A stretch of DNA of 64,000 nucleotides from Streptomyces sp. NBC_01707 (GCF_041438805.1 NZ_CP109190.1:7626001-7690000); one strand, 5' to 3'; counted from the first letter of the stretch, positions 7,370 through 17,857 are shown. Program-made: numbers and translations. Notes: a model not told the origin generated them from the letters alone.

Positions 7370-7875
7370 GGGGTGTCACCGGACGGGCTCGGCAGGGCCA
7401 GCAAACTCGCGAGCCCGCCCGCCAGAGCCAGGCGTTCCAGCTCGTCCAGCGCCCTGCGGGCAGCATCCGCAGCCGCCGGATCGCGTGCGGCCAGGCCGCT
7501 CTCCTCGAACTCGTCCTCGTCCAGGCGCAGTACGGAGGAGCCGTCCGCCGACACCCACAGGTCGAGATCCAGGTCCTCCACGAGCAGTTCCCCGTCGCGC
7601 AGCACGGCAGGCCGGGTGATGTCGCAGTACCAGCCCTTCAACGTCCCCCCGCCGGTGCGGACCTCCTTCACCGCGAACCACCGGTCGCGCCAGTAGTGCT
7701 CGGTGAAGACATCGCCCGGCTCGAACCGTACGAAGCCGAAGTCGCGCACGCCCGGCGCGGCCCACGGGGCCGTCACCGTCACCCGGGTGCCGTCGTCGCG
7801 TACGACGTCCGCCGGGTAGCGGATCTTCGTCCGGCCCGCCTTGACCAGAGCGACCTCAACCGAGCTTGCGTACAT
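7366..7875 (-). CDS. DUF402 domain protein
   Basis: A 169-residue soluble protein. The DUF402 core includes GWYCDITRP and the acidic stretch LLVEDLDLDLWV, which carries the metal-binding and phosphate-handling residues typical of the family. Members are metal-dependent phosphatases or nucleoside-diphosphate hydrolases in some bacteria, but the substrate here is unknown. The start at 7875 has GGAGG with a 6-nt gap and overlaps the end of the GNAT gene by 20 bp, which suggests translational coupling. The longer frame to 7950 lacks a ribosome site. Confidence 0.85.
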   Translation of the reverse strand: MYASSVEVALVKAGRTKIRYPADVVRDDGTRVTVTAPWAAPGVRDFGFVRFEPGDVFTEHYWRDRWFAVKEVRTGGGTLKGWYCDITRPAVLRDGELLVEDLDLDLWVSADGSSVLRLDEDEFEESGLAARDPAAADAARRALDELERLALAGGLASLLALPSPSGDTP

Positions 7876-8776
7876 GTCGTACCTCCGTGGCGCAGATCCG
7901 GTAGCCGAACCACGTGTTGATGGCCAGCATCGGGCCGTTCTCCGCGTCATTGCCGGTGTACGCGTCCGTGTAGCCGGCCGCGCGCGCCCGGTGCAGCGAG
8001 TCGTTCTTGGCGAGCTTTGCCAGGCCCCGGTTGCGGTACGCCCTGCGGGTGCCCGTCATCCCCGACCAGTAACGGGTCAGGCCGTCGGTCTCCGCGGCGC
8101 TGAACGCCGCCACCTGTCCGTCCACCACCGCGACCGAGGTGAGCTCCCGGTCGAGGCCGGGGTTGTTCCACGTGTGCTGCAGCCAGTCCTCGTAGTCCGC
8201 GAGTTCGGCCGGGGTGTCGCTCGGTTCGTCGGCCGTGGACTCGGCGTCCGCCTCGAACAGCGGCCGCGGGTCGTCGGCGAAGTCGGCTGCCGTACGCAGC
8301 TCCACACCGGACGGAAGCTCCTGACGGGGCGGCAGGATGCCGTGCGCCAGGTCGAGATGGAGGAAGTGGGCCGGGCGGCTCGGTGTGTAGCCGCGCTTCT
8401 CGGCGAAGACCCGGCTCGCCGGTTCGTCGAGCACCCAGGTGTAGACGGCGACGGCCCCGGCACCGGCCAGATACTCCTCGGCGGTGCGCACCAGCAGCGA
8501 GCCCGCCCCGCGGCCCGTCCGCCTGGGGAGCGTGTAGGGATTGCAGAAGCCCTGGCCGGGTTCCGGGCTGTCGTAGGCGATACCGACCTGCGCGGTGCCG
8601 ATGATCTCCCCGTCCTCCTCGGCGATCAGCAGCCGGTACCGCTTGTCGGGGTGAGCGGTCGCCTGTTCGAAGACGACCTGCTCGGGCGTGGTCACCATGT
8701 AGGGGAGTGCGGCTCGCCGCACCCGTACCCAGGCCTCGGCGTCGGTGGGCAGGAAGTCGCGCACGATGACAGTCAT
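7856..8776 (-). CDS. Tandem GNAT N-acetyltransferase
   Basis: A 306-residue protein with two GNAT folds. The N-terminal one (about 5-145) has the acetyl-CoA loop RRTGRGAGSLL. The C-terminal one (about 160-306) has RRAYRNRGLAKLAK and ends with NTWFGYRI, a usual C-terminal GNAT strand. Bi-domain GNATs of this type act on small amines or antibiotics, but the substrate cannot be read from sequence. Upstream of the ATG there is no strong Shine-Dalgarno, so the mRNA may be nearly leaderless. It is divergent from the short GntR gene across 68 bp and is the first gene of a pair with DUF402. Confidence 0.88.
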   Translation of the reverse strand: MTVIVRDFLPTDAEAWVRVRRAALPYMVTTPEQVVFEQATAHPDKRYRLLIAEEDGEIIGTAQVGIAYDSPEPGQGFCNPYTLPRRTGRGAGSLLVRTAEEYLAGAGAVAVYTWVLDEPASRVFAEKRGYTPSRPAHFLHLDLAHGILPPRQELPSGVELRTAADFADDPRPLFEADAESTADEPSDTPAELADYEDWLQHTWNNPGLDRELTSVAVVDGQVAAFSAAETDGLTRYWSGMTGTRRAYRNRGLAKLAKNDSLHRARAAGYTDAYTGNDAENGPMLAINTWFGYRICATEVRHVRKLG

Positions 8777-8844
8777 GGCCGGACGGTACGTTGCGATCCG
8801 GCCCGGTCGCCTCCGAATTTCCGGCGGTGGGGGAGAATCGGTCC

Positions 8845-9219
8845 GTGACCTTGAAGATCGCCATTGATCCCGACGCCGGCACCGCCCCGTACGAGCAACT
8901 GCGCACGCAGATCTCCGAACTGGCCCGGTCCGGAGAACTGCCCGTCGGCTACCGGCTCCCGACCGTACGCGGCTTCGCCGAGGAGCTCGGTCTCGCCGCG
9001 AACACCGTCGCCAAGGCGTACCGGGCGCTGGAGTCGGACGGGGTGATCGAGACCCGCGGGCGCAACGGTACGTTCATCGCCGCCGCGGGCGATACGGCGG
9101 ACCGCAAGGCCGCCGCTGCGGCACGGGAGTATGCGGAGCAGGCGAGGCGGCTCGGGCTGTCCCGCGCCCGCGCGGCGTCGCTTGCGGAGGATGCCGTGCG
9201 GGTGGCGTACGAGGGCTGA
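8845..9219 (+). CDS. Short GntR-family regulator (YtrA subfamily)
   Basis: A 124-residue protein. The winged helix covers about 10-80 and includes PYEQLRTQI, RLPTVRGFAEELGLAANTVAKAYRALE and the wing GVIETRGRNGTF, all classic GntR features. The short helical C-terminus places it with YtrA-type regulators, which usually control ABC exporters; no ABC gene is adjacent, so the target may be the divergent GNAT/DUF402 pair. GTG at 8845 follows GGGGGAG at a 9-nt gap. Confidence 0.9.
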   Translation: MTLKIAIDPDAGTAPYEQLRTQISELARSGELPVGYRLPTVRGFAEELGLAANTVAKAYRALESDGVIETRGRNGTFIAAAGDTADRKAAAAAREYAEQARRLGLSRARAASLAEDAVRVAYEG

Positions 9220-9286
9220 CAGGGCGACCCGGGCCGTCCGGCAGCCGTTCCGGCATCGAGTGCCGGACGGGCCCGAAGATCCCCTC

Positions 9287-9314
9287 GGACGCCGGACGCC
9301 GGACGCCGGACGCC
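9287..9314. repeat. Four tandem GGACGCC units in the GntR/AAA intergenic region
   Basis: Four perfect 7-bp copies followed by a partial GGACGG. About 55 bp downstream is TGTCCGGCGATTGAGGAC, which resembles a short intergenic motif (GTCCGGCG-TTGAGGAC) that I recall as common between Streptomyces genes. The region separates two convergent genes and may serve in transcript ending. Confidence 0.7.
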
Positions 9315-9389
9315 GGACGGCGTCGAAGGCCGTCCCCAACCGGCGGACGGGCCTGATCGCATGCCTGTCCGGCGATTGAGGACAACACC

Positions 9390-10484
<1,095 letters not shown>

Positions 10485-10748
10485 GGCGCCCATGATCCGG
10501 CACGGCGGCACCCGGCGCACCCAGGTTTCGCCACCTCCCGTCAACAGGCCCGTACATGGGCCGTTCACTCCGCGGTAGCGACTTTGTCCGCCGGTGCGCA
10601 GGATGTCGGATTCCGGTGTGACGGGACCTCAGAAGGCCGTCAGGAAGCGCTCGTCCGATCGACTTGGCATGGACACTTCCGGACCGGCGGTGCTGCTGCT
10701 ACCACTGAGTAGGCAGAGATCCTGCCGGTTCGGTCCAAGGGAGGTTCC

Positions 10749-11558
10749 ATGAAAATGTCCAGACTTGTGGCGTTCTCGTCCTCGCTCCTGCTAGGTGCCG
10801 TACTCGCCCTGACCGGGGCAGCCACCGCGAACGCCGCATCGTCCGTCCAGGCCGTCGACTACGTCGCCCTCGGCGACTCGTACTCCTCAGGGGTCGGGTC
10901 CGGCAGCTACGACAGTGCCAGTGGTGACTGCAAGCGCAGCACCAAGGCCTACCCCGCCCTCTGGGCGAACGCCAACTCGCCCTCGTCGTTCGCCTTCACC
11001 GCCTGCTCGGGTGCCCGTACCGACGATGTGACGGCTGGACAGCTCTCCCCGCTCAACTCCTCGACCGACCTCGTCTCGATCTCCATCGGCGGCAACGACG
11101 CAGGTTTCGCCGATGTCATGACCACCTGCGTGCTCCAGTCGGAGTCCACCTGTCTCAGCCGGATCGCCACAGCCCGCAGCTACGTCGACACCACCCTGCC
11201 CGGAAAGCTCAACTCGGTGTACACGGCGATCAGGTCCAAGGCGCCGTCCGCCCATGTCGTCGTCCTCGGATACCCCCGCTTCTACAAGCTCGGCGGCAGC
11301 TGCATCGCCGGTCTGAGCGAGACCGAGCGCTCCGCCATCAACAGCGCGTCCGACTACCTCAACGCGGCAACCGCCAAGCGTGCCGCCGACCACGGCTTCA
11401 CCTTCAGTGATGTCACCGGGAGGTTCACCGGGCACGAGATCTGCTCGGGCAGTGCATGGCTGCACAGCCTCAACTGGCTCAACATCGGTGAGTCGTACCA
11501 CCCCACCGCCGCCGGACAGTCGGGCGGCTACCTGCCCGCCTTCGGCTCCGCCGCCTGA
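10749..11558 (+). CDS. Secreted SGNH-family lipase/esterase
   Basis: Extracellular esterase of 269 residues. The signal peptide covers about 1-30 (ANA cleavage). Block I reads ALGDSYSSG with the nucleophilic Ser, block III is IGGNDAGF, and block V is ESYHPTAAG with the catalytic His. Several cysteines (CKRS, CSGA, CVLQ, CLS, CIAG, CSGS) would form the disulfides found in Streptomyces lipases of this type. It closely resembles the S. coelicolor and S. rimosus SGNH lipases. AAGGGAGG sits before the ATG. It converges on the kinase gene with an 18-bp gap. Confidence 0.93.
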   Translation: MKMSRLVAFSSSLLLGAVLALTGAATANAASSVQAVDYVALGDSYSSGVGSGSYDSASGDCKRSTKAYPALWANANSPSSFAFTACSGARTDDVTAGQLSPLNSSTDLVSISIGGNDAGFADVMTTCVLQSESTCLSRIATARSYVDTTLPGKLNSVYTAIRSKAPSAHVVVLGYPRFYKLGGSCIAGLSETERSAINSASDYLNAATAKRAADHGFTFSDVTGRFTGHEICSGSAWLHSLNWLNIGESYHPTAAGQSGGYLPAFGSAA

Positions 11559-11576
11559 CCGGGCGGACCGTCCGGG

Positions 11577-13217
11577 TCAGTCCTCCGCCGGGTAGGAGGC
11601 CCCGCTCGACGGGGTCTCCGTCCGGCAGGTCACCGAGAACTCCACCCCGTTCGAGGTGACCGCTACCGGACTCCTGACCTCCAGCGTGATCGTTCCGTGA
11701 TACGTGGTGTCCTGTTGGTAGGTCAGTTCCGTGTGCGACAGCTGCTTCGCGCGCCCGTCTCCGGAACCGAAGGACAGCGACTGCCAGCCGGGATCGGAAC
11801 TCGTACCGTCCTTCAGCACCCACCGGTACTCGACCGTCGCCGGCGTACGCCCCACCGTCACGGTCGCCTCGACCGCGGGCGCCGATGCGTGCGGGGGAGG
11901 ACAACCGCCCTCGTAACTGCCGCGCACCGAGGTGAGATACACCGTCACGGTCTGCGGCGGCGGCTTGCTCGTACTGCTGTGGCTGCTTCCGCCGCCCACG
12001 GCCTCGCCCGCGGTGTCGCCGTCGCCGGTGGAGCTGCTGCCGCTCTGTGCTCCGGCGGATCCGGGAGCCTCCTGTGCGGCGGGCGTCGTGTGCGGAGCGC
12101 TGCTGGTCGCACCCGGGCCGCTGCCCGTGGCGCCTCCCGTGTCGCCGTCGTCGCCCCGGTCCGCGAGCGTCCAGATGATCCCGCCGACCGCCAGCAGCAG
12201 CACCACCACGCCCACGGCGAGCAGCGTGACCGCGCGGCGCGGCGGACCGCCGGGGGTGACTTCGGCCGTCGTGGACAGCTCGGAGGTGGGGGGCGGGGGC
12301 ACGGGAAGGGGTGCCCGCGGTGTGATGGTGTCGGCCGTCGTCGTCGGAGCGTACGGATCCGGCGTGCCCGCCCCGGTGGCGCGCGGCGATCCGCCCGCCG
12401 CGATGATGCGCAGCTCGTGCTCGGCCTGTTCGGCGGAGAGCCGGTCGGCGGGATCCTTGCGCAACAGCCCCTCGACGACCGGGCCGAGCAGGCCGGCCCG
12501 CCGGGGTGGCGGCAGCTCTTCGTCGACCACCGCCCGCAGGGTGTTCAGCGGCGTGTTCTGACGGAACGGCGAATTGCCCTCGGTCGCGGCGTACAGAAGC
12601 ACTCCGAGCGACCACAGATCCGACTCGGGCCCCGGCGTGCGCCCCAGCGCGCGCTCCGGCGCGAGGAACTCCGGGGAGCCGATCAGTTCGCCCGTCATGG
12701 TGAGTGCGGACGTCCCCTCGACCATGGCGATCCCGAAGTCCGTCAGCACCACCCGCCCGTCGTTGGCGAGGAGCACGTTGCCGGGCTTCACATCGCGGTG
12801 CAGCACCCCGGAGGCATGGGCGCTGCGCAGCGCGGCCAGCACCTCCGCGCCGATGCGCGCGGCCCGCTGAGGGGTCATCGGCCCCTCGGCGTCCAGTACT
12901 TCGGAGAGCGCGAGTCCGCGGATCAGCTCCATCACGATCCACGGGCGGGAGTCCTCGGTCGCCACGTCGTAGACGGTCACCACGTTGCGGTGCGAGACCC
13001 GGGCCGCCGCCCACGCCTCCCGCTCCAGGCGCGCGTACAGCCGTTGTACGTCGGAGGAGGCGAGCCCCGACGGGGCGCGGACCTCCTTCACGGCGACCTC
13101 GCGCCCCAGCACCTCGTCGCGCGCCCGCCACACGACCCCCATCCCGCCCTGGCCCAGGGGCCCCAGCAGGCGGTAGCGGCCCGCGATCAGTCGGTCGTCG
13201 CCCGGCACTTCGCTCAC
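11577..13217 (-). CDS. Membrane Ser/Thr protein kinase (PknB-type) with extracellular domain
   Basis: A 546-residue receptor-like kinase. The cytoplasmic catalytic domain (about 10-275) has GQGGMGVVW, Lys44, HRDVKPGN with Asp142, DFGIA and SPEFLAPE. A Pro/Thr-rich juxtamembrane region precedes one membrane helix (LLAVGVVVLLLAVGGIIW). The exterior part is a Ser/Gly/Ala-rich linker and a C-terminal domain of about 110 residues with Cys pairs. There are no PASTA repeats, so the ligand differs from that of PknB. GTG at 13217 is preceded by GGAGG with a 6-nt gap; the frame extends upstream but the kinase begins at this start. Confidence 0.92.
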   Translation of the reverse strand: MSEVPGDDRLIAGRYRLLGPLGQGGMGVVWRARDEVLGREVAVKEVRAPSGLASSDVQRLYARLEREAWAAARVSHRNVVTVYDVATEDSRPWIVMELIRGLALSEVLDAEGPMTPQRAARIGAEVLAALRSAHASGVLHRDVKPGNVLLANDGRVVLTDFGIAMVEGTSALTMTGELIGSPEFLAPERALGRTPGPESDLWSLGVLLYAATEGNSPFRQNTPLNTLRAVVDEELPPPRRAGLLGPVVEGLLRKDPADRLSAEQAEHELRIIAAGGSPRATGAGTPDPYAPTTTADTITPRAPLPVPPPPTSELSTTAEVTPGGPPRRAVTLLAVGVVVLLLAVGGIIWTLADRGDDGDTGGATGSGPGATSSAPHTTPAAQEAPGSAGAQSGSSSTGDGDTAGEAVGGGSSHSSTSKPPPQTVTVYLTSVRGSYEGGCPPPHASAPAVEATVTVGRTPATVEYRWVLKDGTSSDPGWQSLSFGSGDGRAKQLSHTELTYQQDTTYHGTITLEVRSPVAVTSNGVEFSVTCRTETPSSGASYPAED

Positions 13218-13495
13218 GGTGATCCTCCATCCGCAGGAGTGGCGGCAGCACGGCGGAAACCTCTCCACGCTAGCTCAGACCGGCCCGTTCCAGACCCCCT
13301 TGCGCAACAATCCGCCGCTGCGGTGCAACCGCTCCCGATCTGTCCAACTCGCCCTGGAATCGAGCGAATTATGAGCCCGGTCGTCAACCTCCGTATGTGT
13401 GTGCTCAATCCGACGACCGGGATACACGAGTGTCATAGTGGGGGGATAGGGTTAACCTGCCCGGGCCGGGTGCCCTCGTACGGGTGGGGAGTGAC

Positions 13496-13759
13496 ATGGA
13501 ACAGATAGCGATGCGCAGCAGGCCGCGTGTGCCTGCCATCACATGTGGGAGCAGTGCGACCAGTTCGCGCCTCGACCGCCATCTCGCAGTGCTCGGCGGC
13601 CCCGCCGTCCCGCAGGGTGAGGCCGCGGAAGCGACGCTGCTGATGCTCGAGCTCACCTCGCGCGACGCCGCGCACACCCGTCGGAGCAAGAGCGCGCGTG
13701 TCTCGCTCTTCGCGCCGCTACGGCGACTGCGACGCTCGCTCTTCGGCGGCCGCCACTGA
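13496..13759 (+). CDS. Small basic conserved Streptomyces protein (87 aa)
   Basis: No domain is recognised. The protein starts MEQIAMRSRPRVPAITCGSS, has a middle part rich in Leu and Ala, and ends in an Arg-rich helix (LRRLRRSLFGG). It looks familiar as a small protein conserved among streptomycetes. The start at 13496 follows GGTGGGGAG; a GTG at 13484 is the alternative. It is divergent from the kinase gene over a 278-bp gap. Confidence 0.7.
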   Translation: MEQIAMRSRPRVPAITCGSSATSSRLDRHLAVLGGPAVPQGEAAEATLLMLELTSRDAAHTRRSKSARVSLFAPLRRLRRSLFGGRH

Positions 13760-13837
13760 CCCGACGGACCGTCACCACCGCTCCGGCCCCTTACAGATCG
13801 CTCGTCCCTGACTGATCCGGCCCACCGCTCGGGCCGC

Positions 13838-13963
13838 TCAGGCGATCACACCGTCCCGGCGCAGCGCTGCTCCCTGCTCGTCCGTCATCCCCGCGGCCCG
13901 CAGCAGCGCTTCGGTGTGCTCGCCGAGCGCCGGCTCGGTCCTCGTTCCCGGCCCCCACCCCGC
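13838..13963 (-). pseudogene. C-terminal scrap of a CaiB/BaiF-type CoA-transferase
   Basis: The last 41 codons read as PALGEHTEALLRAAGMTDEQ and end LRRDGVIA before a stop at 13838. PALGEHT plus a closing ALR-x-x-GVI is the usual end of family III CoA-transferases. Upstream of about 13963 the frame loses any likeness to the family and no start is present, so only a fragment survives. Identification rests on a short motif. Confidence 0.55.
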
Positions 13964-14210
13964 CCGGTGCCGGCCGGCGCCGTGATCGGTGGCAGCACGG
14001 TCCGCGGCGCATGCCCGCATCGCATTCGACCCGGCGCCTGTCCGCCGGGTCGATGCCGTACCCGTGGTGCGTCGTACGGGCCGACGGCGGGTGTGCGGGA
14101 GCCCGTGTACGTAACAACTTTTTCGTCACGAGATGTTGACGTCGAAAACTTCCAGGGCCAGGGTGCTGATCGTTTGGCACGTACACGGCACCTCACCCCC
14201 GGAGGCGTAC

Positions 14211-15956
14211 ATGTGTGACCTGCACGATCAGCACGAGCACGCGCACGAAGCGGCCATGGCAGCCGGACCGGTCCTCAGCCGGAGACGGATCATGCAGATG
14301 CTCGGCGCGGCAGGGGTGACCACCGCAGTGATGGCGGCCGACGCCGACCCGGCGATGGCCGCGGCCTCCGAGGCGGCCGACGCCGCGGCGGACGACGGTT
14401 ACGAGGCTCCGAAGGGACTTGCGCAGGACAGCCCGGCCAAGCAGGCGGCGTTGGGCTGGATCGACGGCAACAGCGCTCGGATCACCGGGCTCAACGCGGA
14501 GATCTGGGACCACGCCGAGCTCAGCCTGCGCGAGTGGAACTCCTCTCTGGCCGAGGCCGGGTTCCTGGAGAAGGCGGGCTTCGACGTCGAGTTCGGCACC
14601 GCGGGCTTCCCGACCGCGTTCACCGCCACGTTCCGTCACGGCAGCGGCGGCCCGGTCCTCGGCTTCAGCGGGGAGTACGACGCGCTGCCCGGCCTCTCGC
14701 AGAACAAGGGCGTCGGCCACCACGACCCGCGCGAGTACATCCACGACCCGTTCGCACCCGGTTACGGTCCCGGCCACGGTTGCGGGCACAGCGCGCTGGG
14801 AACGGCCGCGGCGGCCGCCGCGGCAGCCGTCGCCCGGGCCGCGAAGAAACACGGGCTGCCGGTCACCGTGAAGTTCTTCGGCTCGACTGCCGAGGAGGCG
14901 CTGATCGGCAAGACGTACGCCGTCAGCAAGGGCGTGTACGACGGCCTGGACGCCTTCCTGGACTGGCATCCGTCCACGGCCAACGCCACCGGTTGGGGCA
15001 CCACCACCGCGATGACGGCGGTGACATTCACCTTCCTCGGGGTCGCCGGACACGGCGGCACGCCGCTCGGCAACAAGAGCGCGCTGGACGCCGCCGTGAT
15101 GATGGCGACGATGTCGGAGTTCCTGCGCGAGGAGAACCTCGCCCCGTCGGGCCGGCTCCACTGGGTGATCAACAACGGTGGCGACATACCCAATGTCACC
15201 CCGGAGATCGCCGAGATCTCGTACTACGTACGCGAAGGCAGCCCGGCCCGCGTACAGGTGCTGCTCGACAAGGTGATCGCGGTCTCCGAAGCGGCGGCGA
15301 AGGCCAGTCAGACCACGGTCGGACACCGGATCACCTCGGCCTGCTGGAACCAGCTGCCGTCGAAGTCCTTCGCCGAACTGCTGCACGAGAACATGACGCA
15401 GATCGGTCCGCCCGCGTTCACCGACGAGGCGCACGCGCTGGCGAAGGAACTCCAGGAGTCACTCGGACTGCCGGCGGCCGGCATGCACGACAAGGTCGGC
15501 GCGCTCACCCCGCCCAACCCGGTCTTCATGGGTGGTGGTTCGACCGATGTCGCGGACATCAGCTGGAATGTGCCGACCGTGTCGATGGGCGCGGCCCTGG
15601 CCCCGATCGGTACCAAGATGCACACCTGGTCCACGGCCGCGTGCGCGGCCGCCGCTCCCGGTCAGGCGGCTGTGCTCGCGGCGGCGAAGTATCTGGCGGC
15701 GACCGCGGTCGATCTGCTCACGCAGCCCGAGCGGCTGAAGGCGATCAAGGCCGAGTTCACGGAGCGCACCAAGGGACTGGAGTGGAAGACGGCGCTGCCG
15801 GAAGGCTATGAGCCGCCGATGTACGAGCCGCCGGCCTGGTTCCTGAAGAAGACCGGACAGAAGTGGCCGCCGAACAACATCACCTGGCCGCCGAAGCGGG
15901 TCGTGTCGCACGAGAAGTTCTCCTCGCTGGGACCGGAGCTGACACCGCAGAAGTAG
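14211..15956 (+). CDS. Tat-exported M20-family amidohydrolase (AbgB-like)
   Basis: A 581-residue zinc peptidase/amidohydrolase related to aminobenzoyl-glutamate hydrolase subunit B. The N-terminus has a twin-arginine motif (SRRRIMQMLGAAG) in a long His-rich leader, which indicates folded export. Metal and catalytic motifs are GEYDALPGLS, GHGCGHSALG and STAEEALIGK; the dimerisation domain lies between about 270 and 390. The ATG at 14211 follows GGAGG by 5 nt; the frame is open to 14133 without support. A perfect 11-bp hairpin follows the stop. The natural substrate, perhaps an N-acyl amino acid or folate fragment, is not evident. Confidence 0.88.
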   Translation: MCDLHDQHEHAHEAAMAAGPVLSRRRIMQMLGAAGVTTAVMAADADPAMAAASEAADAAADDGYEAPKGLAQDSPAKQAALGWIDGNSARITGLNAEIWDHAELSLREWNSSLAEAGFLEKAGFDVEFGTAGFPTAFTATFRHGSGGPVLGFSGEYDALPGLSQNKGVGHHDPREYIHDPFAPGYGPGHGCGHSALGTAAAAAAAAVARAAKKHGLPVTVKFFGSTAEEALIGKTYAVSKGVYDGLDAFLDWHPSTANATGWGTTTAMTAVTFTFLGVAGHGGTPLGNKSALDAAVMMATMSEFLREENLAPSGRLHWVINNGGDIPNVTPEIAEISYYVREGSPARVQVLLDKVIAVSEAAAKASQTTVGHRITSACWNQLPSKSFAELLHENMTQIGPPAFTDEAHALAKELQESLGLPAAGMHDKVGALTPPNPVFMGGGSTDVADISWNVPTVSMGAALAPIGTKMHTWSTAACAAAAPGQAAVLAAAKYLAATAVDLLTQPERLKAIKAEFTERTKGLEWKTALPEGYEPPMYEPPAWFLKKTGQKWPPNNITWPPKRVVSHEKFSSLGPELTPQK

Positions 15957-15962
15957 CGGGCG

Positions 15963-15997
15963 GGCGCCGGGGCGTGTGCGCGGCATGCCCCGGCGCC
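15963..15997. terminator. Hairpin terminator between the M20 and ABC permease genes
   Basis: A perfect 11-bp stem, GGCGCCGGGGC with GCCCCGGCGCC, has a 13-nt loop and begins 7 nt after the M20 stop. The two genes converge, so it may work in both directions. Confidence 0.75.
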
Positions 15998-16055
15998 GGG
16001 TGTCGCCTGCCCGGCGGCGGGAACGCTGCTCAAGGGTCGCCGGAGCCGGCCCGGG

Positions 16056-16883
16056 TCACTCGCCGCCGCGCGCATGGCGCCGTACGGCCAGTGGGACGAA
16101 GACCGCGAGCAGCACCGCCGACCAGGCGAGTGAGCCCGCCACCGGGTGGGTGACCGGCCAGGCGGCGTCGGCGGGCGGTGACGCGTTGCCGAACAGGTCG
16201 CGGGTGGCGGCGGCCATGGCGCTGATCGGGTTCCACTCCGCGACCGTCCGCAGCCAGCCCGGCAGGTTGTCGGTCGGGATGTACGCACCGGACAGCAGCG
16301 GCAGGACGAAGGTGGCGCTGCCCAGTTGGCCGGCCGCCTCCTCGTTGCGGATCAGCAGGCCCAGCCAGCAGCCCATCCACGACGTGGCGAACCGGAGGAG
16401 CAGCAGCAGCCCGAAGGCGCCCAGAGCGGCGAGCGGGCTCCCCTCGATCCGCCAGCCGACCGCGAGTCCGACCAGGATCAGCGGGACCATGCCGATGGCC
16501 GTGGTCAGCAGATCGGCGGCGGTCTGGCCGAAGGGCACGGCGGGCCGGCTCATCGGCAGTGTGCGGAACCGGTCCATCACCCCGCGGTGGCAGTCCTGCG
16601 CGGACTGGAACATCCCGGTCATGATGCCGTTGGCGGCCGTCGCAGCGAGCAGACCCGGCACCAGGAAGGCGCGGTACTCCTGGCCGGGCATGGCCAGGGC
16701 GCTGCCGAACACGTAGCCGAAGAACAGCAGCATCGTGATCGGCATGGTCTGGGTCAGGATCACCACGCCCGGGGCGGCTTTGATCCGCTGCAGATGGCGG
16801 CCCAGCACGGCCAGGGTGTCCGCGACCAGGGTGCTGGTGGCGGGTCCGGTGCGCTGCTCATGGGCCAGTACGGTGCTGCTCAT
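16056..16883 (-). CDS. ABC-2 type exporter permease (DrrB-like)
   Basis: A 275-residue membrane protein with six hydrophobic segments. The family features are ILTQTMPITMLLFFGYVFG in the first helix region, AANGIMTGMFQSAQDCHRGVMDRFRTLPMSR in the cytosolic elbow (only a summary of the motif order is meant) and PLLSGAYIPTDNLPGWLR before the last helices. Its ATG overlaps the stop of the ATPase gene as ATGA, so both are made together. The pair probably exports a hydrophobic compound under control of the divergent TetR. Confidence 0.9.
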   Translation of the reverse strand: MSSTVLAHEQRTGPATSTLVADTLAVLGRHLQRIKAAPGVVILTQTMPITMLLFFGYVFGSALAMPGQEYRAFLVPGLLAATAANGIMTGMFQSAQDCHRGVMDRFRTLPMSRPAVPFGQTAADLLTTAIGMVPLILVGLAVGWRIEGSPLAALGAFGLLLLLRFATSWMGCWLGLLIRNEEAAGQLGSATFVLPLLSGAYIPTDNLPGWLRTVAEWNPISAMAAATRDLFGNASPPADAAWPVTHPVAGSLAWSAVLLAVFVPLAVRRHARGGE

Positions 16884-17857
16884 GCTGCCGTCTCCTTCAG
16901 GGGCGGGGAGGTGCGGCCGTCGCCGCGGCCGGTCAGGCGGAGGAAGACCTCGTCGAGCGTCGGCGGGCGCAGGCTCGCGTCGATCAGCGGTACCCCGGCC
17001 GCGTCGAGTTCGCGGACGATACGGGGGAGGGTGAGTGTGGTGTCGGTCGCGACGGCGCCCACGGTGCGGCGCTCGTGGTCGAGCACCGGTTCGGTGCCGG
17101 TGAGCTGGTCGAGGACGGCCGCCGCCGGGATCAGCGCCGATGCCTGGGGGACGACCACCTCGGCGTACGAACCGATGAGGGCCTTCAGCTCGGCGGGGGT
17201 GCCGCGGTGGGCGGTCCGGCCCCGGTCGATCAGCACGATGTCGTCGGCCAGCTGATCGGCCTCCTCCAGATACTGCGTGGTGAGCAGGACGGTCGTGCCC
17301 CGGCCGGCCAGTTCGCGTACCGCCGCCCAGATCTGGTTGCGGCTGTGCGGGTCGAGTCCGGTGGTCGGCTCGTCCAGGAAGAGCACCCTCGGCCGGGTCA
17401 GCAGGCTGGCGGCGAGGTCGAGGCGGCGGTGCATGCCGCCCGAGTAGGTGCGGGCCGGGCGGTCGGCGGCGTCGGTCAGCTCGAAGCGTTCCAGGAGCTC
17501 GTCCGCGCGGATGCGCGCGGCCTCGCCGCGGAACCGCAGGAGCTTGGCGAAGAGCCGCAGGTTCTGCCTGCCGGTGAGCTCGCCGTCGACCGAGGAGTTC
17601 TGCCCGGTGACGCCGATCGCCGCGCGTACCGAGGCCGCCTCGCGCACCACGTCGTGCCCGGCGACCCTGGCGCTGCCGCCGTCCGGGGCGGTCAGTGTGG
17701 TGAGCACCCGGACGGCGGTGGTCTTGCCCGCGCCGTTCGGCCCCAACACTCCGCAGACGGCGCCCTCGGCGACAGCGAGATCGAGCCCGCGCAGCGCATG
17801 GACAGCGCCGTAGTTTTTCTCCAGACCTTCACTAAGTACAGCGTACGTAGTTGTCAT
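16880..17857 (-). CDS. ABC exporter ATP-binding protein (DrrA-like)
   Basis: A 325-residue ATPase. Walker A is GPNGAGKTT, the Q-loop is near VTGQNSSVD, the signature is YSGGMHRRLDLA (SGGM form usual for DrrA), Walker B is VLFLDEPTTGLD and the C-terminal DUF4162-like part carries LDEVFLRLTG. It is the first gene of the two-gene operon. A TetR-type operator lies inside its first ten codons and another lies just upstream, so repression would block initiation directly. Confidence 0.93.
   Translation of the reverse strand: MTTTYAVLSEGLEKNYGAVHALRGLDLAVAEGAVCGVLGPNGAGKTTAVRVLTTLTAPDGGSARVAGHDVVREAASVRAAIGVTGQNSSVDGELTGRQNLRLFAKLLRFRGEAARIRADELLERFELTDAADRPARTYSGGMHRRLDLAASLLTRPRVLFLDEPTTGLDPHSRNQIWAAVRELAGRGTTVLLTTQYLEEADQLADDIVLIDRGRTAHRGTPAELKALIGSYAEVVVPQASALIPAAAVLDQLTGTEPVLDHERRTVGAVATDTTLTLPRIVRELDAAGVPLIDASLRPPTLDEVFLRLTGRGDGRTSPPLKETAA

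Noticed and set aside
13384..13440. A 15-codon upstream frame before the small basic protein
   Set aside because: No ribosome site or conservation evidence; too short to support.
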